Under the pieces are notes generated by a model. The model was not told the origin of the DNA and made no database searches. It was given only the letters and a program-made list of their open reading frames with translations. This document shows positions 47,678-55,475 of a stretch of 64,000 bases of DNA, piece by piece. Both the position numbers and the translations under genes were made by a program. The stretch is from the NCBI RefSeq assembly GCF_002836595.1, contig NZ_PJBB01000003.1, forward strand, positions 3,812,501 through 3,876,500. Reading direction: 5' to 3'. Source of the stretch: Tenacibaculum sp. Bg11-29 (GTDB lineage Bacteria; Bacteroidota; Bacteroidia; Flavobacteriales; Flavobacteriaceae). Position 1 is the first letter of the stretch, and the number at the start of each line of letters is the position of its first letter.

Positions 47678-47812
47678 GAAGCTATTAAAATTGCTAACAA
47701 AAACAAAACTGTTGAAATAGCCAAAGAGCTTAAAAAAAATGGCGTTGATAACAAAACAATTGCATTATCAACAGGGCTTTCTGTTAAGGAGGTTGAAAAG
47801 TTAAAAGTTTAG
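47678..47812 (+). pseudogene. C-terminal remnant of a Rpn-type nuclease/transposase
   Basis: Forty-four codons and a stop, open from the IS edge with no start. The sequence KTVEIAKELKKNGVDNKTIA then LSTGLSVKEVEKLKV is the typical C-terminal helical tail of Rpn/PD-(D/E)XK recombination-promoting nucleases. The catalytic part is gone. Confidence 0.65.
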
Positions 47813-47859
47813 TTTTTAAGGCTTCGTAATTTCTTATAATCTTATTATAAAATACTTAA

Positions 47860-47909
47860 AATAACAAACGCTAGCTCTTACAAGTGCAAGCGTTCTGGTT
47901 GGTGTTATT
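47860..47909. repeat. Nested imperfect hairpin, attC-like in layout
   Basis: Outer arms AATAACA / TGTTATT enclose inner arms AACGCT / AGCGTT with further partial pairing inside (GC, CTT/AAG with two mismatches) and an 8-nt bulge. This two-level layout recalls integron attC sites, but the terminal GTTRRRY core is not matched and no integrase is near. The rest of 47813-48186 has no gene; TATCTTTG at 47944-47951 may be a promoter box. Confidence 0.35.
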
Positions 47910-48186
47910 ATACTATTTTACAACACATATATTTCACTTCTATTATCTTTGCATTCTTTTCCTACTCATGCTGTCACAAGCAAAATGCTCGCGGTAGCAA
48001 AACGATTAATTCAGTTTAATTTTAGTAATATCTTTAGCGTTTTTTCAACGATTACTCTCTTTATTTTCGAGTTTCAGAGCATTCTAGCAGTAAAACTAGA
48101 GAAATTTATACGCATCTTCTAATTAATAATTAAAAAACAATAATTAAGTTCCTTAAATTAAATATATTAGTGACCATAAAACAGAA

Positions 48187-48221
48187 ATAAGAGCACCTTT
48201 TATTGTAAAAGGTGCTCTTAT
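48187..48221. terminator. Long perfect hairpin before the 424-aa membrane protein
   Basis: 16-bp perfect stem built on AAGAGCACCTTTT with a 3-nt loop. It lies 25 bp before a start codon, so it probably ends upstream transcription, or sits in the leader as an attenuating hairpin. Confidence 0.6.
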
Positions 48222-48245
48222 TTAATTGTTAGCCAAAATTAAAAA

Positions 48246-49520
48246 ATGACAGAAAACAAAACTACTTTTACTGGTGAATTAATATTATATGCAGGTATAT
48301 TATCTTCTTTAACTGGTATAGTATCCAATCTAACTGAAATAATTAACTCTAATCTGTCTAAAACTTTATTGGTTATTGGAATTTCATTTGTTATCTTATA
48401 TTTATTAGTAAAACAAAAGAAGAAAAAAAAAATAAAGAATATTTTTTTTATACTATCTACAACAATTGTAATAATTATTAGTACAGTATTATGTCTTTAT
48501 TTATATGGTTTCATCAATCGAAAAAACACAAAATGTTTATTTGGAAATAATTATATATCAATCGGAATTTCAAAATTTGATGATTCAAATGAAAATTTCT
48601 CATCATTAGCTTACGAATTTATTAAAGAAGAAAATTTATCAGATTCAATCTACAAAATCCGAAAAATTGATAAACACTTTTTCTCAAAAATCCCTGATTC
48701 TTCTTTCAATAAAACACTTGACTCTTTATGTTTAAAAAAAGGACTTATAATTTCAGGAAAATATAACTCTAATGAAAAGTTATTTTATTGTAAAATAAAA
48801 ATCAGAAATTTGTATAACAGGAGAGATTCACTTCTTGTTAATAAATTAGTAACATTTAGAAACCCTGATTTACACGAGTTTTCAATGGATTCTCAAGCAC
48901 AAATATTGGTAGATTTTGTACTTGCTATTTTGTCATTTTCTGAAATGAATTTAGAAAAATCTGAAAAACTTTTTTCTAATTGTATTAAAGAAAACAAAAA
49001 TAAATCAAATAAAAAATTCTTATCAGATTGTAATATTTTTTTAGGAGATATTCATTCAATAAATAATCAAGAAGAAAAAGCTTTGAATTCATATTTAAAT
49101 GCTTTTAAGTTAAGAGAAAACGACAATCTCCTTTTTTCGATAATAAACATATACTTAAAGCAAAAAAAGATAAAAAAAATTAAGAAATATATAAAGAAAA
49201 TAAAAGACATAAGAAAATTTGATATTTCAAGTATTAGGAAAAAATTAAAGTTATTAGAACTTGAATATAAAAAAACAAAAATATCTAAAAAAACAACAGA
49301 GAAGATGACCGTTCCTCCTCAAGGTTCATTTAAAGTAAAAGGAGTAATTGTAAATTATATCTCTGTAACAACCTATAATCATAAGGAAAGAGTTTTTTTT
49401 ATATATCAGTCAACTGAAAGTAAATTTGGAATTTTTGACTCATATGGAAGAGTAATTAGAATGCCTGATTTCAAAAACATTAATGAAGCTAAAAAATTTA
49501 TTAATCAAATAACATCATAA
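48246..49520 (+). CDS. Unknown membrane protein with TPR-like C-terminal part
   Basis: 424 aa. Two or three N-terminal hydrophobic helices (LLVIGISFVILYLLV; ILSTTIVIIISTVLCLYLYG) are followed by a soluble region with a possible nucleotide- or peptide-binding fold, and TPR-like helical pairs (residues about 230-310, such as CNIFLGDIHSINNQEEKALN). It is Lys- and Asn-rich and more AT-rich than its neighbours, suggesting recent transfer. No enzyme motif is seen. It stands alone between IS copy 1 and the intron relic. Confidence 0.6.
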   Translation: MTENKTTFTGELILYAGILSSLTGIVSNLTEIINSNLSKTLLVIGISFVILYLLVKQKKKKKIKNIFFILSTTIVIIISTVLCLYLYGFINRKNTKCLFGNNYISIGISKFDDSNENFSSLAYEFIKEENLSDSIYKIRKIDKHFFSKIPDSSFNKTLDSLCLKKGLIISGKYNSNEKLFYCKIKIRNLYNRRDSLLVNKLVTFRNPDLHEFSMDSQAQILVDFVLAILSFSEMNLEKSEKLFSNCIKENKNKSNKKFLSDCNIFLGDIHSINNQEEKALNSYLNAFKLRENDNLLFSIINIYLKQKKIKKIKKYIKKIKDIRKFDISSIRKKLKLLELEYKKTKISKKTTEKMTVPPQGSFKVKGVIVNYISVTTYNHKERVFFIYQSTESKFGIFDSYGRVIRMPDFKNINEAKKFINQITS

Positions 49521-49530
49521 AAACTTTCGC

Positions 49531-49846
49531 TAATCGAGTAGACGGTTCCGACTAAAATAGTCGGAATGCGCCTCTCACACCACCGTACGTACGAGTCTCT
49601 ATACGGCGGTTCGTAAATCATCACACCAAAGCTCTTTTCACCATTGGCACTATCTTCTAGTTTAGGTATAGGCTACAACTAGTGCTTCTGTACGAATTTT
49701 GAAGAGAATTACGTTCAGTCCTTCCCTACTCGTGAGACCATCTAAGGTGTTTCCTCAACTCGTTTCCCATAGGTACCATGACTTCTGCTGACTTCTCTAC
49801 TTAACCAACTCGTGGTTGTAAAAGCTAACCGTTGCACAAGCCTATA
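49531..49846 (-). mobile_element. Decayed group II intron without its reverse transcriptase
   Basis: Read on the minus strand, 49571-49612 gives a domain V-like hairpin (GAACCGCCGTATA ... GTACGTACGGTGGTGTG) followed by AGAGG, a domain VI-like stem at 49543-49572 (CATTCCGACTA / TAGTCGGAA) and the CTACTCGATT sequence typical of intron 3' ends. Further upstream the stretch with AAGTCAGCAGAAGTCATGGT and GGAAGGACTGAAC resembles the segment before the intron ORF. No reverse transcriptase is present, so the middle has been deleted. The 5' end is approximate. Confidence 0.65.
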
Positions 49847-49870
49847 GTTTTATAAAAACAGCAATAAAAC

Positions 49871-49898
49871 AAGCCCTTTTTAGGGCTTTCATTTTTTT
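49871..49898 (+). terminator. Terminator-like hairpin after the intron relic
   Basis: Stem AAGCCCT / AGGGCTT with loop TTTT followed closely by a T-run. Confidence 0.7.
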
Positions 49899-50025
49899 CT
49901 CAGGCTTTCTAAAAACTAAAATTAAGTGAGCTTAAAACAAACACCTGTTTGTTTTTAAAAACATATTTAGATAATATGTAAACCGAAAGGCAGAGCTCCT
50001 TTTAATTGCTTTGATTATTAATCCT

Positions 50026-50068
50026 AACCGTAAAAAAAGAAAGGTTCTTCCTTACTTTTTTTACGGTT
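50026..50068. terminator. Large hairpin upstream of the TssD-effector gene
   Basis: 14-bp perfect stem AACCGTAAAAAAAG / CTTTTTTTACGGTT with a 15-nt loop, followed by TTTT. It lies 130 bp before the effector start. A short reading frame from 50011 runs through the hairpin and is not credible as a gene. Confidence 0.65.
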
Positions 50069-50197
50069 TTTTAATGCCTTTTCTCTTTTTCATGAAATAC
50101 ATTTGTAAAAAAAAGCAATGTTCTTTTTACAAAGAACAACACCTCTCAAGCCAAACACATATGATTTACACACTTATTAATTGCAAGGAAAAAAATT

Positions 50198-52042
50198 ATG
50201 GCAAAATCACAATTACATTTTTTAGGGCATGTAGTAGACCTATTAACAGTAGAAACCGTTTACAATAAAGATTTTAACCAATTTAAAGGTGCTCCCATAC
50301 GCTATAATAAAGGCGGCTTACTTAAATTTGTTTTCGATTTCGAAGCAAACTTTCGTTTTTTAGAACGTATGAAGACTGTTAATTATGACCTTTATAAACG
50401 AGGATACCCTATTGATGATGGAAAAATTGTTTTCTATGATGCAAATAGCGACAATTTAAAAGACTGGTATTTTAAAGATGCGCCTGTTGTTTATTATCAG
50501 TTTAAATTTGATGCTAACGGTGGCGGTATGAGGGTAGAGATGATAATTTCTCCTGCTATACAAAACTATGGTTATAAAATTCATAGAAGCTGGCATATAA
50601 CGCCTATTGAAGAGGAAGGTTACAAATCGCCTGTGCAGGCTACTGAGAAGAAGGAGAACTTTTATTTAAGTATACAACATTTAACCGATAAGAAAACACT
50701 AGTTCCGCTAGGAATTCCTGCTTTTAATAAATCGCCCGAAAACCAAAATATTGAATTTGAAATAGAAATTACCGAAAATGGTATTGACGATTTTCAAGTA
50801 GAGTTTTTACACGATAATAAAATTATTCAATCATATTATTCAGGCGAACAAACATTAGATGAAGTTATAGTAACCGCAAAAGGTTCGGGTAATTCGTCTA
50901 ACTCTACTACTAATAGCCAAAACACGCAAAGTAATTACCCAAAAGGAAAATATCATGTTAAATGGGATGGTTTTGATAAGAATGGTATTTATGATAGTAC
51001 TGTTTTTACCACAGGCAAACTAAAAGCTCGCATAAAAGGGAAACGAAATGGTATAGAAAAAAGAGCAGAAAGCAGTGAGTTTTCTTTTGAGTATAATGAG
51101 GTAACTTGGGTAGATACTAAGATTAATAAAAACACAAAACGTATTGATGTTACACTTCGTGTGAATCTTACGGATGGTGGCGCAAACGGAATTAAGTGTA
51201 TTGAGAAAGATATTGACCCTGATCCAAAATTTAGAATTCCTATTAAAGAATGTCCTTGGGATAAAATAACTAAAGAAACGTTATCTTACTATAGAAAACC
51301 TATAATAAAAAGTAGAACAAAAGAATTTGAAGATTTAAAAAAAATGGCTCTAGAAGGTATAAATATTTATTGGAGTAGAAGACATTCTAATACGGAAGGA
51401 ACAATAATTAATGGCATCAATTGGGAAATAATAGTAACAGCCATAAATACAGAAAATTCAAATATTAGCTTAAATGATATTCCTTTAATTTATAATACAA
51501 ATAATCCCTGGTCTCGTTCTGGAAACCCAGGAACAAGTACTTTAGGTGATGGTAATAAAATGGATGAACTTGCAAGAATACTTCCTAACGGTATTGTTCA
51601 GCGTATTTCTTATAATATAGGTTACATAAATTATGCTAGTTGGAAAGATTTAGAAAAAACACATTGGTTATATAAATTAGAAGGATGGAGATATTATAAA
51701 GAAAGTAACGAAAAAAAAGAATTTGAATTTACCGCTGCACACGAAATAGGTCATGAAATACTACAATCTTTTGGAGGCACTGTATACTCTTGGCAACATA
51801 AAGGTAGCTCTTATTACTTACCACAAGATACCAAACCAGTAGGAAGAGAAACTTTCGAAGAAGAATATATTAATAGAGATTTTATGGAAAATACTAAAGG
51901 AGAGAACTACCCCATAACAGGAGAAATTGACTTAATGAAGTATTATAATAATGACCCAAAATATACCGATTACGATAGAGCAACTGCTAATAAAAAAGAT
52001 GTTTTAGGTTTATTATGGCTTACAAAATTAGAAATAAAATGA
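50198..52042 (+). CDS. Hcp (TssD)-fused T6SS effector with zinc-peptidase-like C-terminus
   Basis: 614 aa with no signal peptide. Residues 1 to about 135 resemble the Bacteroidota T6SS tube protein TssD/Hcp: DGKIVFYDANSDNLKDWYF, then APVVYYQFKFDANGGGMRVE and a terminal HRSW. A linker with DEVIVTAKG and a Ser/Asn-rich stretch leads to a beta-domain (YHVKWDGFDKNGIYDS; RIDVTLRVNLTDGG). The C-terminal domain has a zinc-peptidase motif HEIGH (H515, E516, H519). Inferred role: a tube-delivered effector acting on a target cell, perhaps in the periplasm. An AAGGA ribosome site precedes the ATG. The following lipoprotein overlaps by 4 bp. No T6SS structural genes are in the window. Confidence 0.75.
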   Translation: MAKSQLHFLGHVVDLLTVETVYNKDFNQFKGAPIRYNKGGLLKFVFDFEANFRFLERMKTVNYDLYKRGYPIDDGKIVFYDANSDNLKDWYFKDAPVVYYQFKFDANGGGMRVEMIISPAIQNYGYKIHRSWHITPIEEEGYKSPVQATEKKENFYLSIQHLTDKKTLVPLGIPAFNKSPENQNIEFEIEITENGIDDFQVEFLHDNKIIQSYYSGEQTLDEVIVTAKGSGNSSNSTTNSQNTQSNYPKGKYHVKWDGFDKNGIYDSTVFTTGKLKARIKGKRNGIEKRAESSEFSFEYNEVTWVDTKINKNTKRIDVTLRVNLTDGGANGIKCIEKDIDPDPKFRIPIKECPWDKITKETLSYYRKPIIKSRTKEFEDLKKMALEGINIYWSRRHSNTEGTIINGINWEIIVTAINTENSNISLNDIPLIYNTNNPWSRSGNPGTSTLGDGNKMDELARILPNGIVQRISYNIGYINYASWKDLEKTHWLYKLEGWRYYKESNEKKEFEFTAAHEIGHEILQSFGGTVYSWQHKGSSYYLPQDTKPVGRETFEEEYINRDFMENTKGENYPITGEIDLMKYYNNDPKYTDYDRATANKKDVLGLLWLTKLEIK

Positions 52043-52389
52043 AGAATTTTTTAATTATAGCTCTTATCTTTATTATTATTAGTTGTAAAAACACAATAGA
52101 TGTAAAAGTAAAAGGATATATATATACTAGTGATAAAATTCCTCTGAAAGATGTTAGTATTCAAACCAGAGTAATTCTTGCCCCTATGAAATCTTTGTAT
52201 TCCATAAGAACAGATATATATCATAAAAACAATGGGGAATTCGAGTTTAAAATAAAAAGGAAAGAGATGAAAGGGGATAGTAATTTTGCAATCCTCTTTA
52301 TAAAACAAGGATACAAAGATGAATACAGGTTTATAGATCTAAGAAAAAATAAAATAATTGATTTAGACACAATATACTTGAAAAAATAA
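52039..52389 (+). CDS. Small lipoprotein, probable immunity protein of the HEIGH effector
   Basis: 116 aa from the ATG at 52039, which overlaps the effector stop as ATGA. Lipobox IISC (about Cys15) places it on the periplasmic face of a membrane. The mature part looks like a carboxypeptidase-regulatory-like beta-sandwich (VKGYIYTSDKIPLKDVSIQT, then GEFEFKI and KQGYKDEY). Similar small proteins follow the other effector cassettes here. Immunity is inferred from position, size and localisation. Confidence 0.65.
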   Translation: MKNFLIIALIFIIISCKNTIDVKVKGYIYTSDKIPLKDVSIQTRVILAPMKSLYSIRTDIYHKNNGEFEFKIKRKEMKGDSNFAILFIKQGYKDEYRFIDLRKNKIIDLDTIYLKK

Positions 52390-52594
52390 ATAAAATATAA
52401 ATAGAGGTTTTTCTTTTACTGCTGCACACGAATTAGGACACACCATCTTAAAAGCCTTTGCAGAAAAAGGAGGTGGAGAGACAGACCATTCTTATAAACA
52501 TAAAGGAAGTTCTGATTATTCTAATACTATACCTGTGAGCGAAGGTGGTGAAAATTATCCCTATAAAGGAGAGATTGATTTAATGAAATACTAT

Positions 52595-52618
52595 AATAAT
52601 AATAATAATAATAATAAT
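52595..52618 (+). repeat. Triplet repeat (AAT)8
   Basis: Eight AAT codons within the truncated effector cassette encode eight Asn. The corresponding place in the intact paralogue has YYNNDPKYTDYD, so the tract has expanded. Confidence 0.95.
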
Positions 52619-52691
52619 CCATATTGGAGCGATTTTGATAGAATCGTAGCAGATCAAGAAGATGTTTTAGGGCTATTGTGGTTAACTAAAT

Positions 52692-52699
52692 TAACGTTA
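52692..52699 (+). repeat. Left target-site duplication of IS copy 2
   Basis: TAACGTTA, itself a perfect 8-bp palindrome, repeated at 53660-53667. Removing the IS and one copy restores the frame ...LTLK-stop and the ATGA overlap with the lipoprotein gene. Confidence 0.9.
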
Positions 52700-53659
52700 T
52701 AGAGGTCAGTATATAAGTTCATATCTTTAAAGTCAACGAATATAATGTTATTATGAATATTTTTAAAGGCCAAAACCTTCTAGAGTTTGCTGATCGGTTC
52801 AAAACTAATGAAGATTGCAAGGAATATTTGGCAGATATTAAATGGAAAAATTGTTTTCAATGTGTTAAATGTGGTCATAAAAAGGCTCAAATAAGAAAGG
52901 ATTTCTCACGTACTTGCAATATTTGTTCTCATCAGGAATCTGCAACGTCAAACACACTTTTCCACAAAGTTAAATTTGGAGTTAGAAAAGCTTTTTTCAT
53001 TGTTTTTGAAATGAGTACAAGTACAAAAAGTCTTTCTGCAAGCTATGTTTCAGTTCGTTTTAGTGTCACAGAAAAGACAGCACGTTTATTTATGCTTAAA
53101 ATTAGAGAGGCTATGAAAAGTAGTGGAAATAATCCTATGACTGGGATTGTTCATGTTGATGAGTTTGTTCTAGGTGGTCGTGAAAAAGATAAAGTGGGCA
53201 GAAGTTATAAAGCAAAGAAAAAGAAGGCTATAACTGCTGTTGAGCTAACTGAAGATGGAAAAGTAAAAAGAATGTATGCAATGAGAATCGAAGATTTTTC
53301 AGCTACTTCTTTACAATATATTTTCGTGAATCATATCAGTCGAGAAGCTAAAGTGATAACTGATAAATGGAGAGGCTACAGACCTATTGCTAAAGCCTAT
53401 GATATTACCCAAATTGAAAGTAATGGAGGTATGAACTTTAAAGCTCTTCATACAATGATTCATCAAGTGAAATCTTGGATAAGAACAACTTACTCTTGGG
53501 TAAGTGACTTTAACATAAACAGATATTTTAATGAATTTTGTTTCAGAATTAATCGCTCACAAAGCAAAGAAACAATATTCAATAACTTAATAAGAAAAAT
53601 GGTTGAAAAGGGTAAAGTACATCACGAACAAATTATATGTAGATAACTACTGACCTCTA
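52700..53659 (+). mobile_element. IS1595-family insertion sequence, copy 2
   Basis: 960 bp, same ends (TAGAGGTCAGTA and complement) and same orientation as copy 1. It is flanked by the 8-bp direct repeat TAACGTTA, the duplication length known for IS1595-type elements, so this is a clean insertion. It landed between the truncated effector cassette and its lipoprotein gene, 10 bp before that gene's ATG. Confidence 0.95.
52753..53646 (+). CDS. IS1595-family transposase (copy 2)
   Basis: 297 aa, identical in protein sequence to the transposase of copy 1: zinc ribbon with CVKCGHKKA and CNICSHQ, then an ISXO2-like DDE domain with HVDEFVLGG and VITDKWRGY. Intact. Identity of the two copies points to recent transposition or gene conversion. 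Confidence 0.94.
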   Translation: MNIFKGQNLLEFADRFKTNEDCKEYLADIKWKNCFQCVKCGHKKAQIRKDFSRTCNICSHQESATSNTLFHKVKFGVRKAFFIVFEMSTSTKSLSASYVSVRFSVTEKTARLFMLKIREAMKSSGNNPMTGIVHVDEFVLGGREKDKVGRSYKAKKKKAITAVELTEDGKVKRMYAMRIEDFSATSLQYIFVNHISREAKVITDKWRGYRPIAKAYDITQIESNGGMNFKALHTMIHQVKSWIRTTYSWVSDFNINRYFNEFCFRINRSQSKETIFNNLIRKMVEKGKVHHEQIICR

Positions 53660-53667
53660 TAACGTTA
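53660..53667 (+). repeat. Right target-site duplication of IS copy 2
   Basis: TAACGTTA directly after the IS end, matching 52692-52699. Confidence 0.9.
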
Positions 53668-53669
53668 AA

Positions 53670-54011
53670 ATGAAAAATATAATTTTATTTATAATAATCA
53701 TATTTCTTTTTTCATGTAGAGAGGGAACAAAAGAATATTTCGAAGGCTATGTTTATTACAGTAATGAACCTCTTATAGGTGTCACAATAACAGAAGGTTA
53801 TTCTAAACCTAATGATGTACTCTCTGTAACAGATAGTTTAGGTTACTTTAAATTAAAACGCTTTTCACAAACATTTTCTGATGAACTAATTTTTAGTAAA
53901 AAAGGATTTAAAACTAATACTATTAAATTATTAAGAGGCAGACACTCTCCTCCTTTATATACATTATTTTTAAGAGAGGAATCAGATACATTGTTTATGA
54001 AAAAAGAATAA
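53670..54011 (+). CDS. Small lipoprotein, probable immunity protein of the truncated HELGH cassette
   Basis: 113 aa with lipobox LFSC (about Cys16). The mature part is again carboxypeptidase-regulatory-like: YFEGYVYYSNEPLIGVTITE, GYFKLKRF, and KKGFKTNTIKL. Before the IS arrived its ATG overlapped the stop of the truncated effector, the same layout as the 50198/52039 pair. It is now separated from any upstream promoter by the IS, and may depend on transcription out of the element. Confidence 0.65.
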   Translation: MKNIILFIIIIFLFSCREGTKEYFEGYVYYSNEPLIGVTITEGYSKPNDVLSVTDSLGYFKLKRFSQTFSDELIFSKKGFKTNTIKLLRGRHSPPLYTLFLREESDTLFMKKE

Positions 54012-54020
54012 AAAGGGATT

Positions 54021-55475
54021 ATGCATTTTTTAAAACGCATGAAAACTGTTAATTACAAACTTTATAAACGAGGACACCCTATTGATGATGGAAAAATTGT
54101 TTTCTATGATGCAAATGGCGACAATTTAAAAGACTGGTATTTTAAAGATGCGCCTGTTGTTTATTATCAGTTTAAATTTGATGCTAACGGTGGCGGAATG
54201 AGGGTAGAAATGATAATTTCTCCTGCTATACAAAATTATGGTTGTAAAATTCATAGAAGCTGGCACATAACGCCTATTGAAGAGGAAGCTTACAAATCGC
54301 CTGTGCAGGCTGTTGAGAAGAAGGAACAGTATTTTGTTGAAGAAATAAAAATTGAAAATTTAGATGAAGGCTCAAAAAATGGAGGCTCAAATAAAAAACT
54401 AGGAATAATTTATGGTAAAGAATACCGTTTAAAAGTTAGTAAATATAAAAATAATAAACTTCCAAATGATAACAAAACAGTAAAATGGTCATATAGTTAT
54501 ACGAATGCAGAAGGTGTGGCTACAATAGGAAAGATAAAACAAACGGGAGGCATTATAACTTTTAAAACGGATAATTTAGATTTCTGTGGTAACAATATTA
54601 CATTTTATGCCTACATTAAAAATAAAGAAAAGGAAGCTAGTTTAGACGTTTTTCACCATTACCGTTTTAGATGGTTTGATAAGAAAGTTTTTGATGATGA
54701 AATTAAAAAAAGAACAGTTTCTAAGATGCCTTGGAAAATCAATCAAAGCTCCACTTCTTTATGTGGTATGGCTTGTATATTTTATCTTTTTGCAAAAGAA
54801 CAACCAAACGAATTTAAAACATTTTCAGAAGAACTTTTTAGAACAGGAGAAACAGTATTTAATGGCTATTCTGTAACTCCTTCTGAAGAAATACTAAACA
54901 AAAATCCTAAGGATAGTGATTTTCCAGAGTATTATGATTACCCTAAAAGAAAATACGTTAATATGCCTTTTGTAGATTATATCACTATGGTAAGTGTTAG
55001 AAATGCAGACAACCCAAGCTACAAAGGAGGGAACGAACAATTTGAAGCTATTAATTGGCCACCATTAATGACAGGATTATTAGAAAATATGCTAGGATAC
55101 AAAAAAGTTGAATCTAATGGTATATATAATCCTATTAAAAGAACTTTTACAGGTACTTCTAATGTAGAAATTCAAAATAAAATAGATAACCTGAATAAAC
55201 TATACAACGAAGGGTATAAACTAATTTTAATGATAGACTCTGATTTGATAGCTCAAGACAAAGATACTTTAAAGAATATCGGTCAGTTAGAATATCATTG
55301 GGTTGTTTTAGAATCTAAAATACAAAACATTCAAAATTTAGATACCAACGGTAATATTTTTTATAAATATTATTTTAATGTGTATAGTTGGGGGAGTAAA
55401 ACAAAGTATATTAAGAAAAGTATAACTTGGCAAGATTTTGCACACAATTATTATGGGTACATTAAAATTAAATAA
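54021..55475 (+). CDS. TssD-effector with papain/C39-like C-terminus, N-terminally shortened
   Basis: 484 aa. The N-terminus (MHFLKRMKTVNYKLYKRGHP) aligns with residue about 62 of the intact TssD effector, so the first half of the Hcp domain is missing; the rest of that domain is nearly identical. A beta-rich middle follows, then a Cys-peptidase-like domain: C248 in SSTSLCGMACIFYLF, H426 in EYHWVVLES and a possible third residue in FNVYSWG. This order fits C39/papain-like folds. It may be non-deliverable, or an orphan cassette able to recombine with a full TssD. Overlaps the next lipoprotein gene. Confidence 0.7.
   Translation: MHFLKRMKTVNYKLYKRGHPIDDGKIVFYDANGDNLKDWYFKDAPVVYYQFKFDANGGGMRVEMIISPAIQNYGCKIHRSWHITPIEEEAYKSPVQAVEKKEQYFVEEIKIENLDEGSKNGGSNKKLGIIYGKEYRLKVSKYKNNKLPNDNKTVKWSYSYTNAEGVATIGKIKQTGGIITFKTDNLDFCGNNITFYAYIKNKEKEASLDVFHHYRFRWFDKKVFDDEIKKRTVSKMPWKINQSSTSLCGMACIFYLFAKEQPNEFKTFSEELFRTGETVFNGYSVTPSEEILNKNPKDSDFPEYYDYPKRKYVNMPFVDYITMVSVRNADNPSYKGGNEQFEAINWPPLMTGLLENMLGYKKVESNGIYNPIKRTFTGTSNVEIQNKIDNLNKLYNEGYKLILMIDSDLIAQDKDTLKNIGQLEYHWVVLESKIQNIQNLDTNGNIFYKYYFNVYSWGSKTKYIKKSITWQDFAHNYYGYIKIK

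Larger units (their letters stand above)
52403..52702 (+). pseudogene. 5'-truncated C-terminal cassette of a second HExxH effector
   Basis: An open frame of about 99 codons with no start. It begins FSFTAAHELGHTILKAFAEK and ends GLLWLTKLTL, paralogous to the C-terminus of the preceding effector (FEFTAAHEIGHEILQSF ... GLLWLTKLEIK). It keeps the HELGH zinc motif but has lost the TssD and linker parts. It contains eight AAT codons in a row (52595-52618) giving a poly-Asn run. IS copy 2 cut off the last Lys; the present stop TAG is formed by the IS edge. Confidence 0.82.

Noticed and set aside
50011-50268. An 85-aa gene before the TssD effector
   Set aside because: It runs through a 14-bp hairpin and overlaps the effector start in another frame; the product is Lys/Phe-rich low-complexity sequence.
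46716-53659. A composite transposon proven by two IS copies
   Set aside because: Copy 1 lacks a target duplication and no duplication brackets the whole unit, so movement as one element is not shown.
52680-53680. Terminal inverted repeats of 21 bp for the IS
   Set aside because: The outer part (TTAACGTTA) is only present at copy 2; it is the palindromic target duplication, not part of the element.
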